A stretch of DNA of 64,000 nucleotides from Vibrio ouci. GTDB lineage: Bacteria > Pseudomonadota > Gammaproteobacteria > Enterobacterales > Vibrionaceae. Below, piece by piece: positions 19,738 through 29,109 of the stretch. The DNA is taken from assembly GCF_004551525.1 (NCBI RefSeq), contig NZ_SATR01000009.1:21148-85147 (forward strand), given 5' to 3'. A model generated the notes under the pieces. That model did not search any database, was not told where the DNA came from, and saw only the letters and a program-made list of their open reading frames with translations. Within the stretch, counting starts at the first letter, position 1. Every line of letters begins with the position of its first letter. Made by a program: the position numbers and the translations under genes.

Positions 19738-22647
19738 TTAGTTATGCGATACAACAATCATACGTAGAGAATCCAATTGATACTGAGCTTGGCTGATGTA
19801 GCCCGTTAGCTCTTTGATTTGCGCATCAATCGCTTCAATCTCTTCATCACGAATGTTCGGGTTAACCGCTTTCAACGCTTGCAGACGTTCTAGCTCAGAG
19901 TTCAAACTTGCTTGCATCTCTTGTTGAGCTTGATTACGAATTGCCTCAACTTTCTCGACAATCAGCTTCTCGCCCGCTTCAATCAGTTGATGCACTTGCG
20001 CTTGAACTGACGCCACGAGCTTAGTCGCAATATGACGACCAACAGGGCTCAGCTGACGGTTAAAGCTCTCAAACTCGACTTGAGCAGAAAGGTCATTGCC
20101 TTTACCGTCCAACATCATACGAATAGGTGTAGTCGGTAGGAAGCGGCTAATACCACTGCGCTTCGGCGCTTGCGCATCTACCTTGTACACCAGCTCAAGT
20201 AGTATGGTGCCAACAGGTAGCGCCTTGTTCTTCAGCAGTGATACCGCAGTAGCACCCACTCCTTCGCTCATCAGCAAGTCGATACCACCTTGAATCATCG
20301 GGTGTTCCCAACTGATAAAGTTCATATCTTCACGTGACAGCGCTGTTTCGCGATCAAAGGTAATGGTCGCACCTTCGTACGGTAGGCCTGGGTAGCTTGG
20401 TACTAACATGTGCTCAGATGGCGTTACAACTAGGGCATTTTCGCCTTTGTCATCTTGATCGAGGCCAATGGTATCAAACAGGCTTAGCGCAAAAGTGACT
20501 AGGTTTGTATCACCATCGGTTGCAGAAATTTTCTCAACGATCGCTTGCGCTTTATCGCCGCCGTTTGAGTGCATCTCTAGCAGTCGGTCACGACCTTGCT
20601 CTAGCTGCGCTTTAAGCTCTTTGTTCATTGCTGCAGATTCAGCAATCACTTCATCCAAATCACTGGTGTCACCAGACGCAAGCATCTCGATAAGGCGATC
20701 TGAGTATTGGTCATACACAGTGCGGCCCGTTGGACACGTTTCAGCAAAGGCATTAAGACCTTCATCGAACCAACGCGCAAGAATCGCCTGCGAAGTACCT
20801 TCAAGGTACGGCACATGAATATCGATATCGCGATTTTGACCGATGCGGTCCAAACGACCAATACGCTGCTCAAGCAGGTCTGGGTTGAACGGCAAGTCGA
20901 ACATCACTAGCTGGTTAGCAAACTGGAAGTTACGACCTTCCGAGCCAATCTCACTACAGATCAGAACCTGTGCGCCGCCCTCTTCTTGAGCAAAGTAAGC
21001 TGCTGCTTTATCACGCTCAAGAATCGACATGCCTTCGTGGAATACCGTCGCACGAATACCTTCACGTTCACGCAGTGCTTGCTCTAGCTGTAGCGCAGTA
21101 CTTGCACGAGAAGCAATAACTAAAATCTTTTCGCTGCGCTTATCGGTAATCTTTTCAAGCAACCAGTTCACACGGCTATCAAATTGCCACCAGCTTGAAT
21201 CTTCACCTTCAAACTCTTGGAAGATCTCTTCCGGGTACAGGTTTTTCACGGCACGAGCTTCTGGTGAGATCTTACCGCCAATCATGCCTGATACACGCAT
21301 TGAAGTAGTGTACTGCTGAGGAATCGCCATTGGTAGCAAATTAACGTTACGAACTGGGAAGCCTTTGATTGCTGCACGAGTGTTACGGAACAACACTCGC
21401 CCAGTACCGTGACGGTCCATTAGGTTATCAATCAGCTCTTGGCGCGCTGCCGCTTTGGCTTCTTCATCACTGTCGCTTTCAATGATGCGGAACAGTGGCT
21501 CGACATCTTGCTCTGAAAGTAGCTCAGTAATTTGGTTCTTGGCTTCGTTTTCTAGCTTTTGGCCTGAGAACAAGGCACTGACTGAGTCAGCAACTGGCGC
21601 ATATTGCTCTTCTTCTTTGACGAACTCTTCGTAATCAAAGAAGCGGTCTGAATCGAGCAGACGTAGACGCGCAAAGTGACTTTCGCGACCAAGCTGTTCT
21701 GGCGTTGCCGTTAGCAGTAATACGCCAAGTGTACGCTCAGCTAAACCTTCAATCACTTGGTATTCACGGCTTGGCTTCTCAGGGCTCCACTCAAGATGGT
21801 GCGCTTCATCGACAACCAGTAGATCCCACTCACCTTCTAAAGCTTGTTCAAAGCGTTTACGGCTCTTACGTAAGAAATCGAGCGAACACAGTACATATTG
21901 CTGTGTATCAAATGGGTTGTCTGAGTCAGCAAACGCTTCGATGCAGCGCTCTTCGTCAAAGATAGAGAAGTGCAGGTTGAAACGACGCATCATCTCCACC
22001 AACCACTGGTGTTGCAGTGTTTCTGGTACCACGATTAGGATACGCTCAGCACGACCCGCCAACACTTGTTGGTGAATGATCATACCCGCTTCGATGGTTT
22101 TACCTAGACCTACTTCATCGGCTAGTAGAACGCGAGGCGCATGACGGCGACCCACTTCATGAGCAATATAAAGCTGATGTGGGATCAGACCGGCACGCAT
22201 ACCACATAGGCCACGCATTGGGCTCTTATGCTGCTCATACTGATTCATCAGAGCGCGGTAACGCAGTACAAAGTTATCCATACGATCGATTTGACCGGCG
22301 TATAACTTATCTTGCGGCTTGTTAAAGCGGATTTGGTTACTGAGCATGATTTCACGTAAAACCACACCTTCTTCACCACTGTCTTCACGTTGACCCACAT
22401 AGCTAAATAGGCCTTGGTCTTCGACCACTTGCTCAACTTTTAGAGACCACCCTTCTTGGCTTTCGATCACATCGCCAGCGTTAAAGGTTACTCGGGTTAC
22501 AGGCGCATCATTTCGAGCGTAAACTCGGTTTTCTTCAGAAGCTGCAAACATTAGTGTCACAGTACGAGCATCCAATGCTACAACGGTTCCTAAACCTAAA
22601 TCGCTTTCCGTATCGCTGATCCAGCGCTGGCCCAAAGCAAATGTCAT
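19738..22647 (-). CDS. rapA: RNA polymerase-associated protein RapA (SWI2/SNF2 ATPase)
   Basis: RapA (HepA) is a DNA translocase that binds RNA polymerase and promotes its recycling. The 969-residue product has N-terminal Tudor-like segments (about 1-110) and SNF2 helicase motifs: [13 protein letters not shown] (Walker A), [10 protein letters not shown] (DEAH box) and LLLTATP. The C-terminal helicase half includes GSEGRNFQ and [10 protein letters not shown]. Length is that of E. coli RapA. Start ATG 22647 has GAGG ten bases upstream. It is followed by the palindromic repeats and then rluA. Confidence 0.98.
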   Translation of the reverse strand: MTFALGQRWISDTESDLGLGTVVALDARTVTLMFAASEENRVYARNDAPVTRVTFNAGDVIESQEGWSLKVEQVVEDQGLFSYVGQREDSGEEGVVLREIMLSNQIRFNKPQDKLYAGQIDRMDNFVLRYRALMNQYEQHKSPMRGLCGMRAGLIPHQLYIAHEVGRRHAPRVLLADEVGLGKTIEAGMIIHQQVLAGRAERILIVVPETLQHQWLVEMMRRFNLHFSIFDEERCIEAFADSDNPFDTQQYVLCSLDFLRKSRKRFEQALEGEWDLLVVDEAHHLEWSPEKPSREYQVIEGLAERTLGVLLLTATPEQLGRESHFARLRLLDSDRFFDYEEFVKEEEQYAPVADSVSALFSGQKLENEAKNQITELLSEQDVEPLFRIIESDSDEEAKAAARQELIDNLMDRHGTGRVLFRNTRAAIKGFPVRNVNLLPMAIPQQYTTSMRVSGMIGGKISPEARAVKNLYPEEIFQEFEGEDSSWWQFDSRVNWLLEKITDKRSEKILVIASRASTALQLEQALREREGIRATVFHEGMSILERDKAAAYFAQEEGGAQVLICSEIGSEGRNFQFANQLVMFDLPFNPDLLEQRIGRLDRIGQNRDIDIHVPYLEGTSQAILARWFDEGLNAFAETCPTGRTVYDQYSDRLIEMLASGDTSDLDEVIAESAAMNKELKAQLEQGRDRLLEMHSNGGDKAQAIVEKISATDGDTNLVTFALSLFDTIGLDQDDKGENALVVTPSEHMLVPSYPGLPYEGATITFDRETALSREDMNFISWEHPMIQGGIDLLMSEGVGATAVSLLKNKALPVGTILLELVYKVDAQAPKRSGISRFLPTTPIRMMLDGKGNDLSAQVEFESFNRQLSPVGRHIATKLVASVQAQVHQLIEAGEKLIVEKVEAIRNQAQQEMQASLNSELERLQALKAVNPNIRDEEIEAIDAQIKELTGYISQAQYQLDSLRMIVVSHN

Positions 22648-23011
22648 GAATCGACTACCTCATCTATTTAATTCGAAAATGGGTCTATAAATATTAGTTG
22701 TTCTTACGCAACTTGAAAGGCAACTGACGAGGAAAAAAGTGTGTCAGCCGCTGCGCAGAAAAAGGTCGCTAATCTTACTCGAAGCTGTGACATTGGTCAC
22801 GTACAAAGGCCTCAAAAACCAACAATTTTTTCCTCAAGCTGAGCTTGACATCAAAGTGTAAGAAATCAGTGGCACTTCTAACTAAGAGTGTTGAGAAAGA
22901 CGATTATACTTATTAATGAGTGTGCATCTTTAGTGTCAGAAAAACGTAGGTACGAAAGATGCATTGATAAGATGACGATCAACACGGGTTTGCAGTATTT
23001 GTAGTCAAACC
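22648..23011. other. rapA-phoH intergenic region, distal part
   Basis: This non-coding gap separates divergent rapA and the PIN-PhoH gene. A 9-bp inverted repeat TGCATCTTT (22923-22931) / AAAGATGCA (22955-22963) with a 23-base loop is the only clear structure. TATACT (22905-22910, plus strand) and its overlapping TATAAT on the minus strand are possible -10 elements without good -35 partners. Nothing else could be supported. Confidence 0.4.
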
Positions 23012-23113
23012 ATCAGCGATCTCTGATTACCGGGCTACATCTCTGCAAGCAATGCAGGTAGACCACTTCATGCAAAAGTATGAGGGGTAAGCAAGCCGCA
23101 AGTCGGCAAGGAG
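23012..23113 (+). promoter_or_regulatory. Hairpin-rich leader of the PIN-PhoH gene
   Basis: Four short stems follow one another before the start codon: ATCAG/CTGAT (23012-23027), CTGCA/TGCAG (23043-23057), CTTCAT/ATGAGG (23066-23085, one G-U) and GCCG/CGGC (23095-23107). The last abuts the AAGGAG ribosome site at 23108-23113. I recognise no known riboswitch class in it. A structured regulatory 5' leader is an inference from the density of local stems. Confidence 0.4.
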
Positions 23114-23119
23114 ACGCTT

Positions 23120-24496
23120 ATGGGCGATACAGACCGGAAGCTATTTGTCCTCGATACCAATATTCTTCTTCATGAACCACTAGCCATCTACTCATTTAAA
23201 GAACACGATGTCGTCGTACCGATGACAGTCCTTGAAGAGCTCGACCGCATCAAAGACAGCAAGCGGGACGTTGCCAGAGATGCTCGCGTTTCTATTCGAG
23301 CACTTGAAGCGATGTTTAAAGACGCCACCCCTGACGAAATTTCAGAAGGGATTCCGATCAACAAAGAGCAAGAATCCACCGGCCATATTTCGATATTGGC
23401 AGATTTCGAATTGCAAGAAACCGTCAAAGCCTTTGCAGACAAAGCCGGCGACAACCGTATACTCAACGGTGTGCTTTACCTACAAAACAAGCGCGCTCCT
23501 CGTGAAGTCATCCTCGTCACCAAAGATATCAACATGCGATTACGCGCCAAAGGTGCTGGGGTGCGCTTTGTTGAAGATTACCGCACCGACCAATTAATCG
23601 ATGACGTTCAATACCTGACTAAAGGTTTCCAACAAATCGAAGGGGATTTCTGGAGCGGTGTCAGCCAAGTGGAAAGTAAGAATTACGCAGGCAGAACTTA
23701 CCACACCTTAGACCGAGCACCTTTCGAGCCAACCTACATCAATCAATATGTGATTGATGAAGAGAGTGACTTCGCAGGGCGAGTTGAAGATATTGAGCAA
23801 GACACAGTAACGATAAAAGACCTCAGTCGTGAGCGCATGATGCATCGCCGCGCGTGGGACATTACGCCGAAAAACATCTACCAAGGTATGGCGCTCGATG
23901 CCCTACTCGACCCTGACATCGATCTAGTAATCTTAACCGGGGCCGCTGGTAGTGGTAAGACTCTGCTTGCTTTAGCCTCGGCACTTGAACAAACCATAGA
24001 AAGAGGCGTATTTGATAAGATCATCGTCACTCGTAATACACCAGATATCGGTGAAGCGATCGGTTTCTTACCGGGAAGTGAAGAGGAGAAGATGTTGCCT
24101 TGGCTTGCCGCGGTAACGGACACCTTGGAGGCATTACATAAAAATGATCACTGCACTGAAGGATCACTCAAGTACATCTGTGATAAAGCCAATATTCAGT
24201 TCAAGTCGATCAACTTTATGCGTGGCCGCTCGATCCAAAATGCCTTTGTCCTGCTCGATGAGTGTCAAAACCTCACCGCTTCGCAGATTAAGACCATTAT
24301 CACCCGCTGTGGTGAAGGCACCAAGATCGTCTGCTCTGGTAACTTAGCGCAGATAGATTCGCACTACCTTACCCCTGTGACGTCTGGTTTAACCTATATG
24401 GTTGAACGATTCAAAAACTTCGAAGGCAGCGCCAATATCCACCTCAACGGTGTGGTTCGCAGCCGCCTTGCGGAATATGCCGAAGAGAATTTATAG
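23120..24496 (+). CDS. PIN domain-PhoH family ATPase/RNase
   Basis: This 458-residue fusion joins an N-terminal PIN nuclease domain (LFVLDTNILLHEP with the catalytic Asp, EELDRIKDSKRDVARDAR and the late acidic GDNRIL) to a C-terminal PhoH NTPase. The PhoH part has Walker A GAAGSGKTLLAL near 274 and Walker B VLLDECQN near 375. Family members (PhoH2/YlaK type) are RNA helicase-ribonucleases, known from toxin-antitoxin studies in mycobacteria. The role in Vibrio is unclear. AAGGAG lies six bases before the ATG, and no antitoxin-like partner gene is adjacent. Confidence 0.92.
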   Translation: MGDTDRKLFVLDTNILLHEPLAIYSFKEHDVVVPMTVLEELDRIKDSKRDVARDARVSIRALEAMFKDATPDEISEGIPINKEQESTGHISILADFELQETVKAFADKAGDNRILNGVLYLQNKRAPREVILVTKDINMRLRAKGAGVRFVEDYRTDQLIDDVQYLTKGFQQIEGDFWSGVSQVESKNYAGRTYHTLDRAPFEPTYINQYVIDEESDFAGRVEDIEQDTVTIKDLSRERMMHRRAWDITPKNIYQGMALDALLDPDIDLVILTGAAGSGKTLLALASALEQTIERGVFDKIIVTRNTPDIGEAIGFLPGSEEEKMLPWLAAVTDTLEALHKNDHCTEGSLKYICDKANIQFKSINFMRGRSIQNAFVLLDECQNLTASQIKTIITRCGEGTKIVCSGNLAQIDSHYLTPVTSGLTYMVERFKNFEGSANIHLNGVVRSRLAEYAEENL

Positions 24497-24503
24497 TCAC
24501 TTC

Positions 24504-24537
24504 TGCCGAGATATAATTCATATCTCGGCATTTATTT
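24504..24537 (+). terminator. Terminator of the PIN-PhoH gene
   Basis: TGCCGAGATAT, loop AATTC-like, ATATCTCGGCA (24504-24530) is a long perfect stem directly after the stop codon, followed by the T-rich ATTTATTT. The interrupted T tract makes it less canonical than others here. Confidence 0.7.
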
Positions 24538-24603
24538 AAAATAATTATTCACAAACATTGGCTAGGTATGTTTAACTAACTCCATTAAACGAATAAACAT
24601 TCA
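24538..24603 (+). promoter_or_regulatory. Candidate argF promoter with ARG-box-like sites
   Basis: AAAATAATTATTCA (24538-24551) and CGAATAAACATTCA (24590-24603) each match 12 of 14 positions of the ArgR consensus TGAATWWWWATTCA. A TTCACA (24548-24553) and TTTAAC (24571-24576) pair with 17-base spacing could be the promoter, so the first box would overlap the -35. The 52-bp box spacing is unlike the usual 21 bp, which lowers confidence. Confidence 0.4.
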
Positions 24604-24614
24604 AGGACTGGAGC

Positions 24615-25619
24615 ATGGCCTTTAATCTACGTAATAGAAACTTTGTTAAGCTACTCGATTTCACCCCGAAAGAAATTCAGTTTTTATTGGATCTTTCTGC
24701 TGACCTGAAAAAAGCTAAGTACGCTGGTACGGAGCAGAAAAAGCTGGTTGGTAAGAACATTGCTCTGATCTTTGAAAAAGCCTCAACTCGTACTCGCTGC
24801 GCATTTGAAGTCGCAGCCTTTGATCAAGGTGCGCAAGTCTCTTACATCGGCCCTTCTGGCTCGCAGATCGGCCAAAAAGAATCGATGAAAGATACCGCTC
24901 GCGTACTCGGCAGAATGTACGATGGCATTGAGTACCGTGGTTTTGGTCAAGAGATTGTCGAAGAACTTGGCGCGCATGCTGGCGTACCAGTTTGGAACGG
25001 TCTGACCGACGAATTCCACCCAACGCAAATTTTGGCAGACTTCCTCACTATGCTGGAGCATGGTCGTGGTAAACAGCTACACCAAATTAAGTTCGCTTAC
25101 CTCGGTGATGCGCGTAATAACATGGGCAATTCACTCATGGTTGGCGCGGCAAAAATGGGCATGGATATCCGCCTAGTTGCGCCAAAAGCCTACTGGCCAG
25201 AGGCCGAGCTCGTTGAAGAGTGCCAGGCAATCGCACAACACACTGGGGCGAAAATCACCCTGACAGAAAATGTTGAAGAAGGCGTCAAAGGCTGTGATTA
25301 CCTCTATACCGACGTTTGGGTGTCAATGGGTGAAGCATCTGAAGCTTGGGATGAACGTGTCGCTATAATGACCCCATATCAAGTCAATATGGATGTGATT
25401 GAAAAAACAGGTAATCCACAAGTGAAATTCATGCACTGCCTACCCGCTTTCCACAATGATGAAACCACCATTGGTAAACAGGTCGCCGAAAAGTATGGCA
25501 TGAACGGACTGGAAGTCACCGATGAAGTGTTTGAGTCTGAATATTCGATTGTGTTTGACGAAGCAGAGAACCGCATGCACACCATTAAAGCCGTGATGGT
25601 GGCCACACTCGGACAGTAA
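24615..25619 (+). CDS. argF: Ornithine carbamoyltransferase
   Basis: This enzyme joins carbamoyl phosphate and ornithine to make citrulline in arginine synthesis, acting as a cytosolic trimer. The 334-residue protein has the carbamoyl-phosphate motif STRTR, the HPTQ segment in [12 protein letters not shown] and the ornithine-binding [18 protein letters not shown] ribosome site precedes the ATG. It sits beside pyrB, which uses the same carbamoyl phosphate, and upstream sites suggest ArgR control. It could alternatively be the catabolic form partnering ArcA, but its location and sites favour biosynthesis. Confidence 0.96.
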   Translation: MAFNLRNRNFVKLLDFTPKEIQFLLDLSADLKKAKYAGTEQKKLVGKNIALIFEKASTRTRCAFEVAAFDQGAQVSYIGPSGSQIGQKESMKDTARVLGRMYDGIEYRGFGQEIVEELGAHAGVPVWNGLTDEFHPTQILADFLTMLEHGRGKQLHQIKFAYLGDARNNMGNSLMVGAAKMGMDIRLVAPKAYWPEAELVEECQAIAQHTGAKITLTENVEEGVKGCDYLYTDVWVSMGEASEAWDERVAIMTPYQVNMDVIEKTGNPQVKFMHCLPAFHNDETTIGKQVAEKYGMNGLEVTDEVFESEYSIVFDEAENRMHTIKAVMVATLGQ

Positions 25620-25660
25620 CAACCAGCGAAAGTCGACACAAAAAGCCTCGATGTAATCGC

Positions 25661-25688
25661 TTGCGTTCACCAATCTTCAGCGTATAAT
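25661..25688 (+). promoter_or_regulatory. Promoter of pyrL-pyrBI
   Basis: TTGCGT (25661-25666) and a perfect TATAAT (25683-25688) are separated by 16 bases. They lie 31 bp before the pyrL leader-peptide start, with GGAGGT between. Confidence 0.7.
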
Positions 25689-25719
25689 GCTCGGCAATTT
25701 GTCTGGAGGTAGTAAAACA

Positions 25720-25812
25720 ATGCCACGTAATTCGTGCTCTAAAAAGCGTATTACACTGGGTAAGCTAACATGCTTACCGGCGTTAGGTTTTTCTATTTCC
25801 GCCGATTTTTAA
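25720..25812 (+). CDS. pyrL: pyrBI operon leader peptide
   Basis: This is a 30-codon reading frame starting MPRNSCSKKRITLGKL, with a perfect GGAGGT ribosome site ten bases before the ATG. It ends in T-rich codons (GGTTTTTCTATTTCC, then GATTTTTAA), and its stop codon lies one base before the attenuator hairpin. This is the architecture of the pyrBI attenuator known in E. coli. Low UTP slows RNA polymerase in the U-rich tract, so a coupled ribosome disrupts the terminator. The peptide sequence itself is not similar to E. coli PyrL. The call rests on layout. Confidence 0.82.
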   Translation: MPRNSCSKKRITLGKLTCLPALGFSISADF

Positions 25813-25813
25813 A

Positions 25814-25838
25814 GCCTCCCATAATGGGGGGCTTTTTT
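25814..25838 (+). terminator. pyrBI attenuator
   Basis: GCCTCCC, loop ATAAT, GGGGGGC (25814-25832, one G-U pair) is followed by TTTTTT (25833-25838). It is placed between the pyrL stop codon and pyrB, so it is a regulated intrinsic terminator. Confidence 0.88.
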
Positions 25839-25874
25839 ATTGCCTAAATTTAGTACTCAGATGGGAAGATGATT

Positions 25875-26804
25875 ATGACCAACACGCTTTATAACAAGCA
25901 CATTATCTCAATTCCTGAGCTTTCACGTGAAGAGCTTGAATTGATTGTCAAAACAGCGGGTGAGCTTAAGGCCGATCAAAAACCTGAGTTGATCAAAAAC
26001 AAAGTGATTGCGAGCTGTTTCTTTGAACCTTCGACTCGTACTCGCCTTTCTTTTGAAACGGCAATCCAGCGCATTGGCGGCAGCGTGATTGGGTTTGATA
26101 ATGGTGGTAACACTTCACTGGCGAAAAAAGGTGAAACACTGGCTGACTCAGTTCAAGTTATCTCTTCTTACGTTGATGCTTTTGTTATGCGCCACCCACA
26201 AGAAGGCGCCGCACGTCTTGCTTCTGAGTTCTCTAACGGGGTACCTGTGATTAACGCAGGTGACGGCGCTAACCAGCACCCGACCCAAACACTTCTCGAC
26301 CTATTCTCTATTGCGGAAACGCAAGGCCGCCTAGACAACCTTAATGTTGCCTTTGTTGGTGACCTTAAATACGGTCGCACGGTCCATTCACTGACTCAAG
26401 CTCTGGCGAAGTTCACTAACGTACGTTTCTTCTTTATCGCGCCTGAAGCGCTAGCAATGCCAGATTACATCTGCGAAGAGTTAGATGAAGCGGAAATCGA
26501 GTACAGCCTACATACAGATATGGAAAGCGTCGTACCTGAATTGGATGTGCTGTACATGACTCGCGTACAGAAAGAGCGTTTCGACGAATCAGAGTACGCC
26601 CACATCAAATCGGCTTACATCTTAACCGCTGCCTTGCTTGAAGGTGCACGCGAAAACTTGAAAGTGCTGCACCCACTACCACGCGTTGATGAAATCACTG
26701 TCGATGTCGATAAAACGCCACATGCGTACTACTTCCAACAAGCTGAAAATGGCGTATACGCCCGTGAAGCTCTGCTGGCACTCGTTCTAAACGATACCCT
26801 GTAA
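25875..26804 (+). CDS. pyrB: Aspartate carbamoyltransferase catalytic chain
   Basis: This enzyme makes carbamoyl aspartate, the committed step of pyrimidine synthesis. The 309-residue product has the carbamoyl-phosphate loop [11 protein letters not shown], the HPTQTLLDL segment, [12 protein letters not shown] and the aspartate-site [12 protein letters not shown] 25875 ([12 protein letters not shown]) is chosen over 25869 because GGAAG is six bases upstream and E. coli PyrB starts comparably. PyrI follows after 17 bp, so the dodecameric c6r6 enzyme is expected. Expression is set by the pyrL attenuator. Confidence 0.97.
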   Translation: MTNTLYNKHIISIPELSREELELIVKTAGELKADQKPELIKNKVIASCFFEPSTRTRLSFETAIQRIGGSVIGFDNGGNTSLAKKGETLADSVQVISSYVDAFVMRHPQEGAARLASEFSNGVPVINAGDGANQHPTQTLLDLFSIAETQGRLDNLNVAFVGDLKYGRTVHSLTQALAKFTNVRFFFIAPEALAMPDYICEELDEAEIEYSLHTDMESVVPELDVLYMTRVQKERFDESEYAHIKSAYILTAALLEGARENLKVLHPLPRVDEITVDVDKTPHAYYFQQAENGVYAREALLALVLNDTL

Positions 26805-26821
26805 TCGAGAGGAGAAATACT

Positions 26822-27283
26822 ATGTCTAAAGAAACTCAATTGCAGGTTGAAGCAATTAAAAACGGTACCGTTATCGACCATATCCCAGCTCAAATTGGTA
26901 TTAAGGTGCTAAAGCTGTTCTCAATGCACAAATCAGAGCAACGCGTCACTGTAGGTCTTAACTTACCTTCTTCAGCTCTAGGCCATAAAGATCTGCTTAA
27001 GATTGAAAACGTCTTCATCAGTGAAGAGCAAGCGAGCAAACTGGCGCTCTACGCACCGCATGCAACGGTAAACCAGATTGAAAACTATGAAGTAGTGAAG
27101 AAGCTACCACTAGAACTACCTGAGCAAGTCAATAACGTGTTTGAGTGCCCAAATACCAACTGTATTACTCACGATGAGCCAGTAGAAAGCAGCTTTACAG
27201 TGTTTGAAAAGAAAGAAGACATTCGCTTGAAATGTAAATACTGCGAAAAAGTGTTCTCACGCGAAATCGTTACTGAGCGCTAG
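26822..27283 (+). CDS. pyrI: Aspartate carbamoyltransferase regulatory chain
   Basis: This 153-residue subunit binds ATP and CTP to tune PyrB allosterically. The N-terminal allosteric domain (about 1-97) includes [15 protein letters not shown]. The C-terminal zinc domain has the four cysteines FECPNTNC and KCKYC that hold Zn and contact PyrB. A GAGAGGAGAAA ribosome site lies in the 17-bp gap after pyrB, showing an operon. Confidence 0.97.
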   Translation: MSKETQLQVEAIKNGTVIDHIPAQIGIKVLKLFSMHKSEQRVTVGLNLPSSALGHKDLLKIENVFISEEQASKLALYAPHATVNQIENYEVVKKLPLELPEQVNNVFECPNTNCITHDEPVESSFTVFEKKEDIRLKCKYCEKVFSREIVTER

Positions 27284-27318
27284 TTCATAAGTTGCCGTTA
27301 TAGCTGATATTTCAATCT

Positions 27319-27350
27319 ATCCCCACTGCACGTTTAGCGGGGATTTTTTC
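27319..27350 (+). terminator. Terminator of pyrBI
   Basis: ATCCCC ... GGGGAT (27319-27344) closes a 14-base loop and is followed by TTTTTT, ending the operon before ridA. Confidence 0.7.
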
Positions 27351-27419
27351 TTTACGCAGCACGCGATTCGCGGCACACTGAGTTTTCATACTTCCCCCTT
27401 AAACAGATGGAACATAATA

Positions 27420-27809
27420 ATGACTAAAGTACTTCACACAGAATCAGCTCCAGCAGCAATCGGCCCATACGTACAAGGCGTTGATCTAGGCAACATGGTT
27501 CTGACTTCTGGCCAAATCCCAGTAAACCCAGCAACTGGTGAAGTATCAGCAGATATCGCAGAGCAAGCACGTCAGTCACTAGACAACGTTAAAGCTGTGG
27601 TTGAAGCATCTGGCCTAACCGTTACAGATATCGTAAAAATGACAGTATTCGTTAAAGACCTAAACGACTTCGGTACTGTTAACGAGGTTTACGGTAAGTT
27701 CTTTGATGAGCACGATGTAGCAAACTACCCTGCACGTTCATGTGTAGAAGTTGCTCGTCTACCTAAAGATGTGGGTATCGAGATTGAAGCAATCGCAGTT
27801 CGTAAATAA
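27420..27809 (+). CDS. ridA: Reactive intermediate deaminase RidA
   Basis: RidA hydrolyses reactive enamine/imine intermediates released by pyridoxal-phosphate enzymes such as threonine dehydratase. The 129-residue product has the family features GPYVQGVDLGNMVLTSGQIP, the substrate-arginine segment YPARSCVEVARLP and the C-terminal EIEAIAVR. It forms a cytosolic trimer in characterised homologues. The gene lies downstream of pyrBI in many gamma-proteobacteria. A strong terminator follows. Confidence 0.95.
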   Translation: MTKVLHTESAPAAIGPYVQGVDLGNMVLTSGQIPVNPATGEVSADIAEQARQSLDNVKAVVEASGLTVTDIVKMTVFVKDLNDFGTVNEVYGKFFDEHDVANYPARSCVEVARLPKDVGIEIEAIAVRK

Positions 27810-27826
27810 TCGACGCGATTGAGATT

Positions 27827-27858
27827 AAAAAAGCGAGCTATTTGGGCTCGCTTTTTTA
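27827..27858. terminator. Bidirectional terminator between ridA and the 63-residue gene
   Basis: AAGCGAGC, seven-base loop, GCTCGCTT (27831-27853) has A residues on the left and six T on the right. It therefore suits rightward ridA and the leftward small gene at 27885-28076. Confidence 0.88.
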
Positions 27859-27884
27859 TTGCCGCGACTTTTTTACTGCAACTA

Positions 27885-28076
27885 CTAATAGTAACGATCG
27901 CAGCCAAGATGCAGTTGTGGATCATCCATTAAATCCTCAACGTCGACCTCAAACTTTTGATGCGAGATACGCTCTTCTATCACCACGGCATGTGCACTCT
28001 CATCCACTTCAAGTACGGTTCCAATCCCTTGGCGACATTCAACCAACATCCCTTTTTCAAGTTCACTGATATCCAT
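27885..28076 (-). CDS. Small KOW/SH3-like protein of unknown function
   Basis: This is a 63-residue acidic protein. A strong ribosome site (GGAGAGGGAAG) stands just before the ATG, and terminators flank it, so I judge it real. The segment GMLVECRQGIGTVLEVDE followed by alternating hydrophobic strands looks like a single SH3/KOW-type beta-barrel such as CarD- or NusG-like modules use for RNA polymerase contact. Function is not known, and the fold is my inference. It lies between ridA and mdh. Confidence 0.72.
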   Translation of the reverse strand: MDISELEKGMLVECRQGIGTVLEVDESAHAVVIEERISHQKFEVDVEDLMDDPQLHLGCDRYY

Positions 28077-28130
28077 CTTCCCTCTCCTCTGTTACTTAAT
28101 AAGTGTACAGCCGAAAAAGAAAAAGGATCA

Positions 28131-28160
28131 AAAAAGCCGACTCGAAAGTCGGCTTTTACA
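28131..28160 (-). terminator. Terminator of mdh
   Basis: AAAGCCGACT, loop CGAA, AGTCGGCTTT (28134-28157) is a perfect stem followed on the minus strand by TTTTTT. It lies between mdh and the small KOW-like gene. Confidence 0.9.
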
Positions 28161-28173
28161 ATTCTGCTTCGTA

Positions 28174-29109
28174 TTAGTTGTTTACGAAATCAACACCTGT
28201 TTGGATATCACCATTCAGTGTTTCTAGCATGCCGTCTAGTGCAGACTTCTCGAAGTCACTTAGCTTACCGTAGCTTAGTACTTCTTCCACGCCATCTTTA
28301 CCCAATTTCACAGGTTGTGCAAAGAATGGTGCGTGCTCGCCATCGCCTTCAACGTAAGCGTACTCAACCACTTCTTCACCTTGTGCTGCTTTCACTAGCG
28401 CTAGACCAAAGCGACATGCCGCTTGACCCATAGATAGAGTTGCAGAGCCGCCGCCCGCTTTCGCTTCAACAACTTCAGTACCTGCGTTTTGGATACGCTT
28501 AGTTAGCGCTTCTACTTCTTCAGCCGTAAACTCAACACCTTCAACTTGAGAAAGTAGCGGAAGAATAGTTACGCCTGAGTGACCACCGATAACTGGTACA
28601 CGAACATCACCTGGATCTTTGTCTTTTAGATCCGCAACAAATGTTTCAGAGCGGATAACGTCTAGTGTCGTTACACCAAATAGACGACGCTTATCATAAA
28701 CACCTGCTTTCTTAAGAACTTCAGCTGCAATTGGCACAGTCGTGTTAACTGGGTTTGTGATGATACCCACTAGTGCTTTTGGACAAACATCAGCGATTTT
28801 CTGAGCAAGAGACTTCACAATACCTGCGTTAACGTTGAATAGGTCAGCGCGGTCCATACCTGGCTTACGAGCTACACCTGCAGAAATTAGAACCACGTCC
28901 GCACCTTCTAGTGCAGGAGATGGATCTTCACCAGCGTAACCTTTGATCGATACTGGCGTTGGGATGTGGCTTAGATCTGCCGCAACACCCGGAGTAACCG
29001 GAGCGATATCATAAAGGGCTAGATCTGAACCTGCAGGAAGGCGGTTTTTCAGTAGTAGGGCTAGGGCTTGACCGATGCCACCAGCGGCACCAATAACGGC
29101 TACTTTCAT
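28174..29109 (-). CDS. mdh: Malate dehydrogenase
   Basis: This NAD-dependent TCA-cycle enzyme interconverts malate and oxaloacetate. The 311-residue product has the NAD motif [13 protein letters not shown], the substrate arginines in [15 protein letters not shown] and the catalytic His in [11 protein letters not shown]. Length equals the E. coli enzyme. AAGGAG precedes the ATG. It is divergent from argR, a Vibrio-typical arrangement shared with E. coli. Confidence 0.98.
   Translation of the reverse strand: MKVAVIGAAGGIGQALALLLKNRLPAGSDLALYDIAPVTPGVAADLSHIPTPVSIKGYAGEDPSPALEGADVVLISAGVARKPGMDRADLFNVNAGIVKSLAQKIADVCPKALVGIITNPVNTTVPIAAEVLKKAGVYDKRRLFGVTTLDVIRSETFVADLKDKDPGDVRVPVIGGHSGVTILPLLSQVEGVEFTAEEVEALTKRIQNAGTEVVEAKAGGGSATLSMGQAACRFGLALVKAAQGEEVVEYAYVEGDGEHAPFFAQPVKLGKDGVEEVLSYGKLSDFEKSALDGMLETLNGDIQTGVDFVNN

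Noticed and set aside
23012-23113. Cyclic-di-GMP (GEMM) riboswitch in the PIN-PhoH leader
   Set aside because: The conserved GEMM core pieces (GGGCAAACC-like loop and the GGACGCAAAGCC segment) are not present. Only short generic hairpins are.
23120-24496. Toxin-antitoxin system around PIN-PhoH
   Set aside because: No small antitoxin gene overlaps or abuts either side. The neighbours are rapA (divergent) and argF, both housekeeping.
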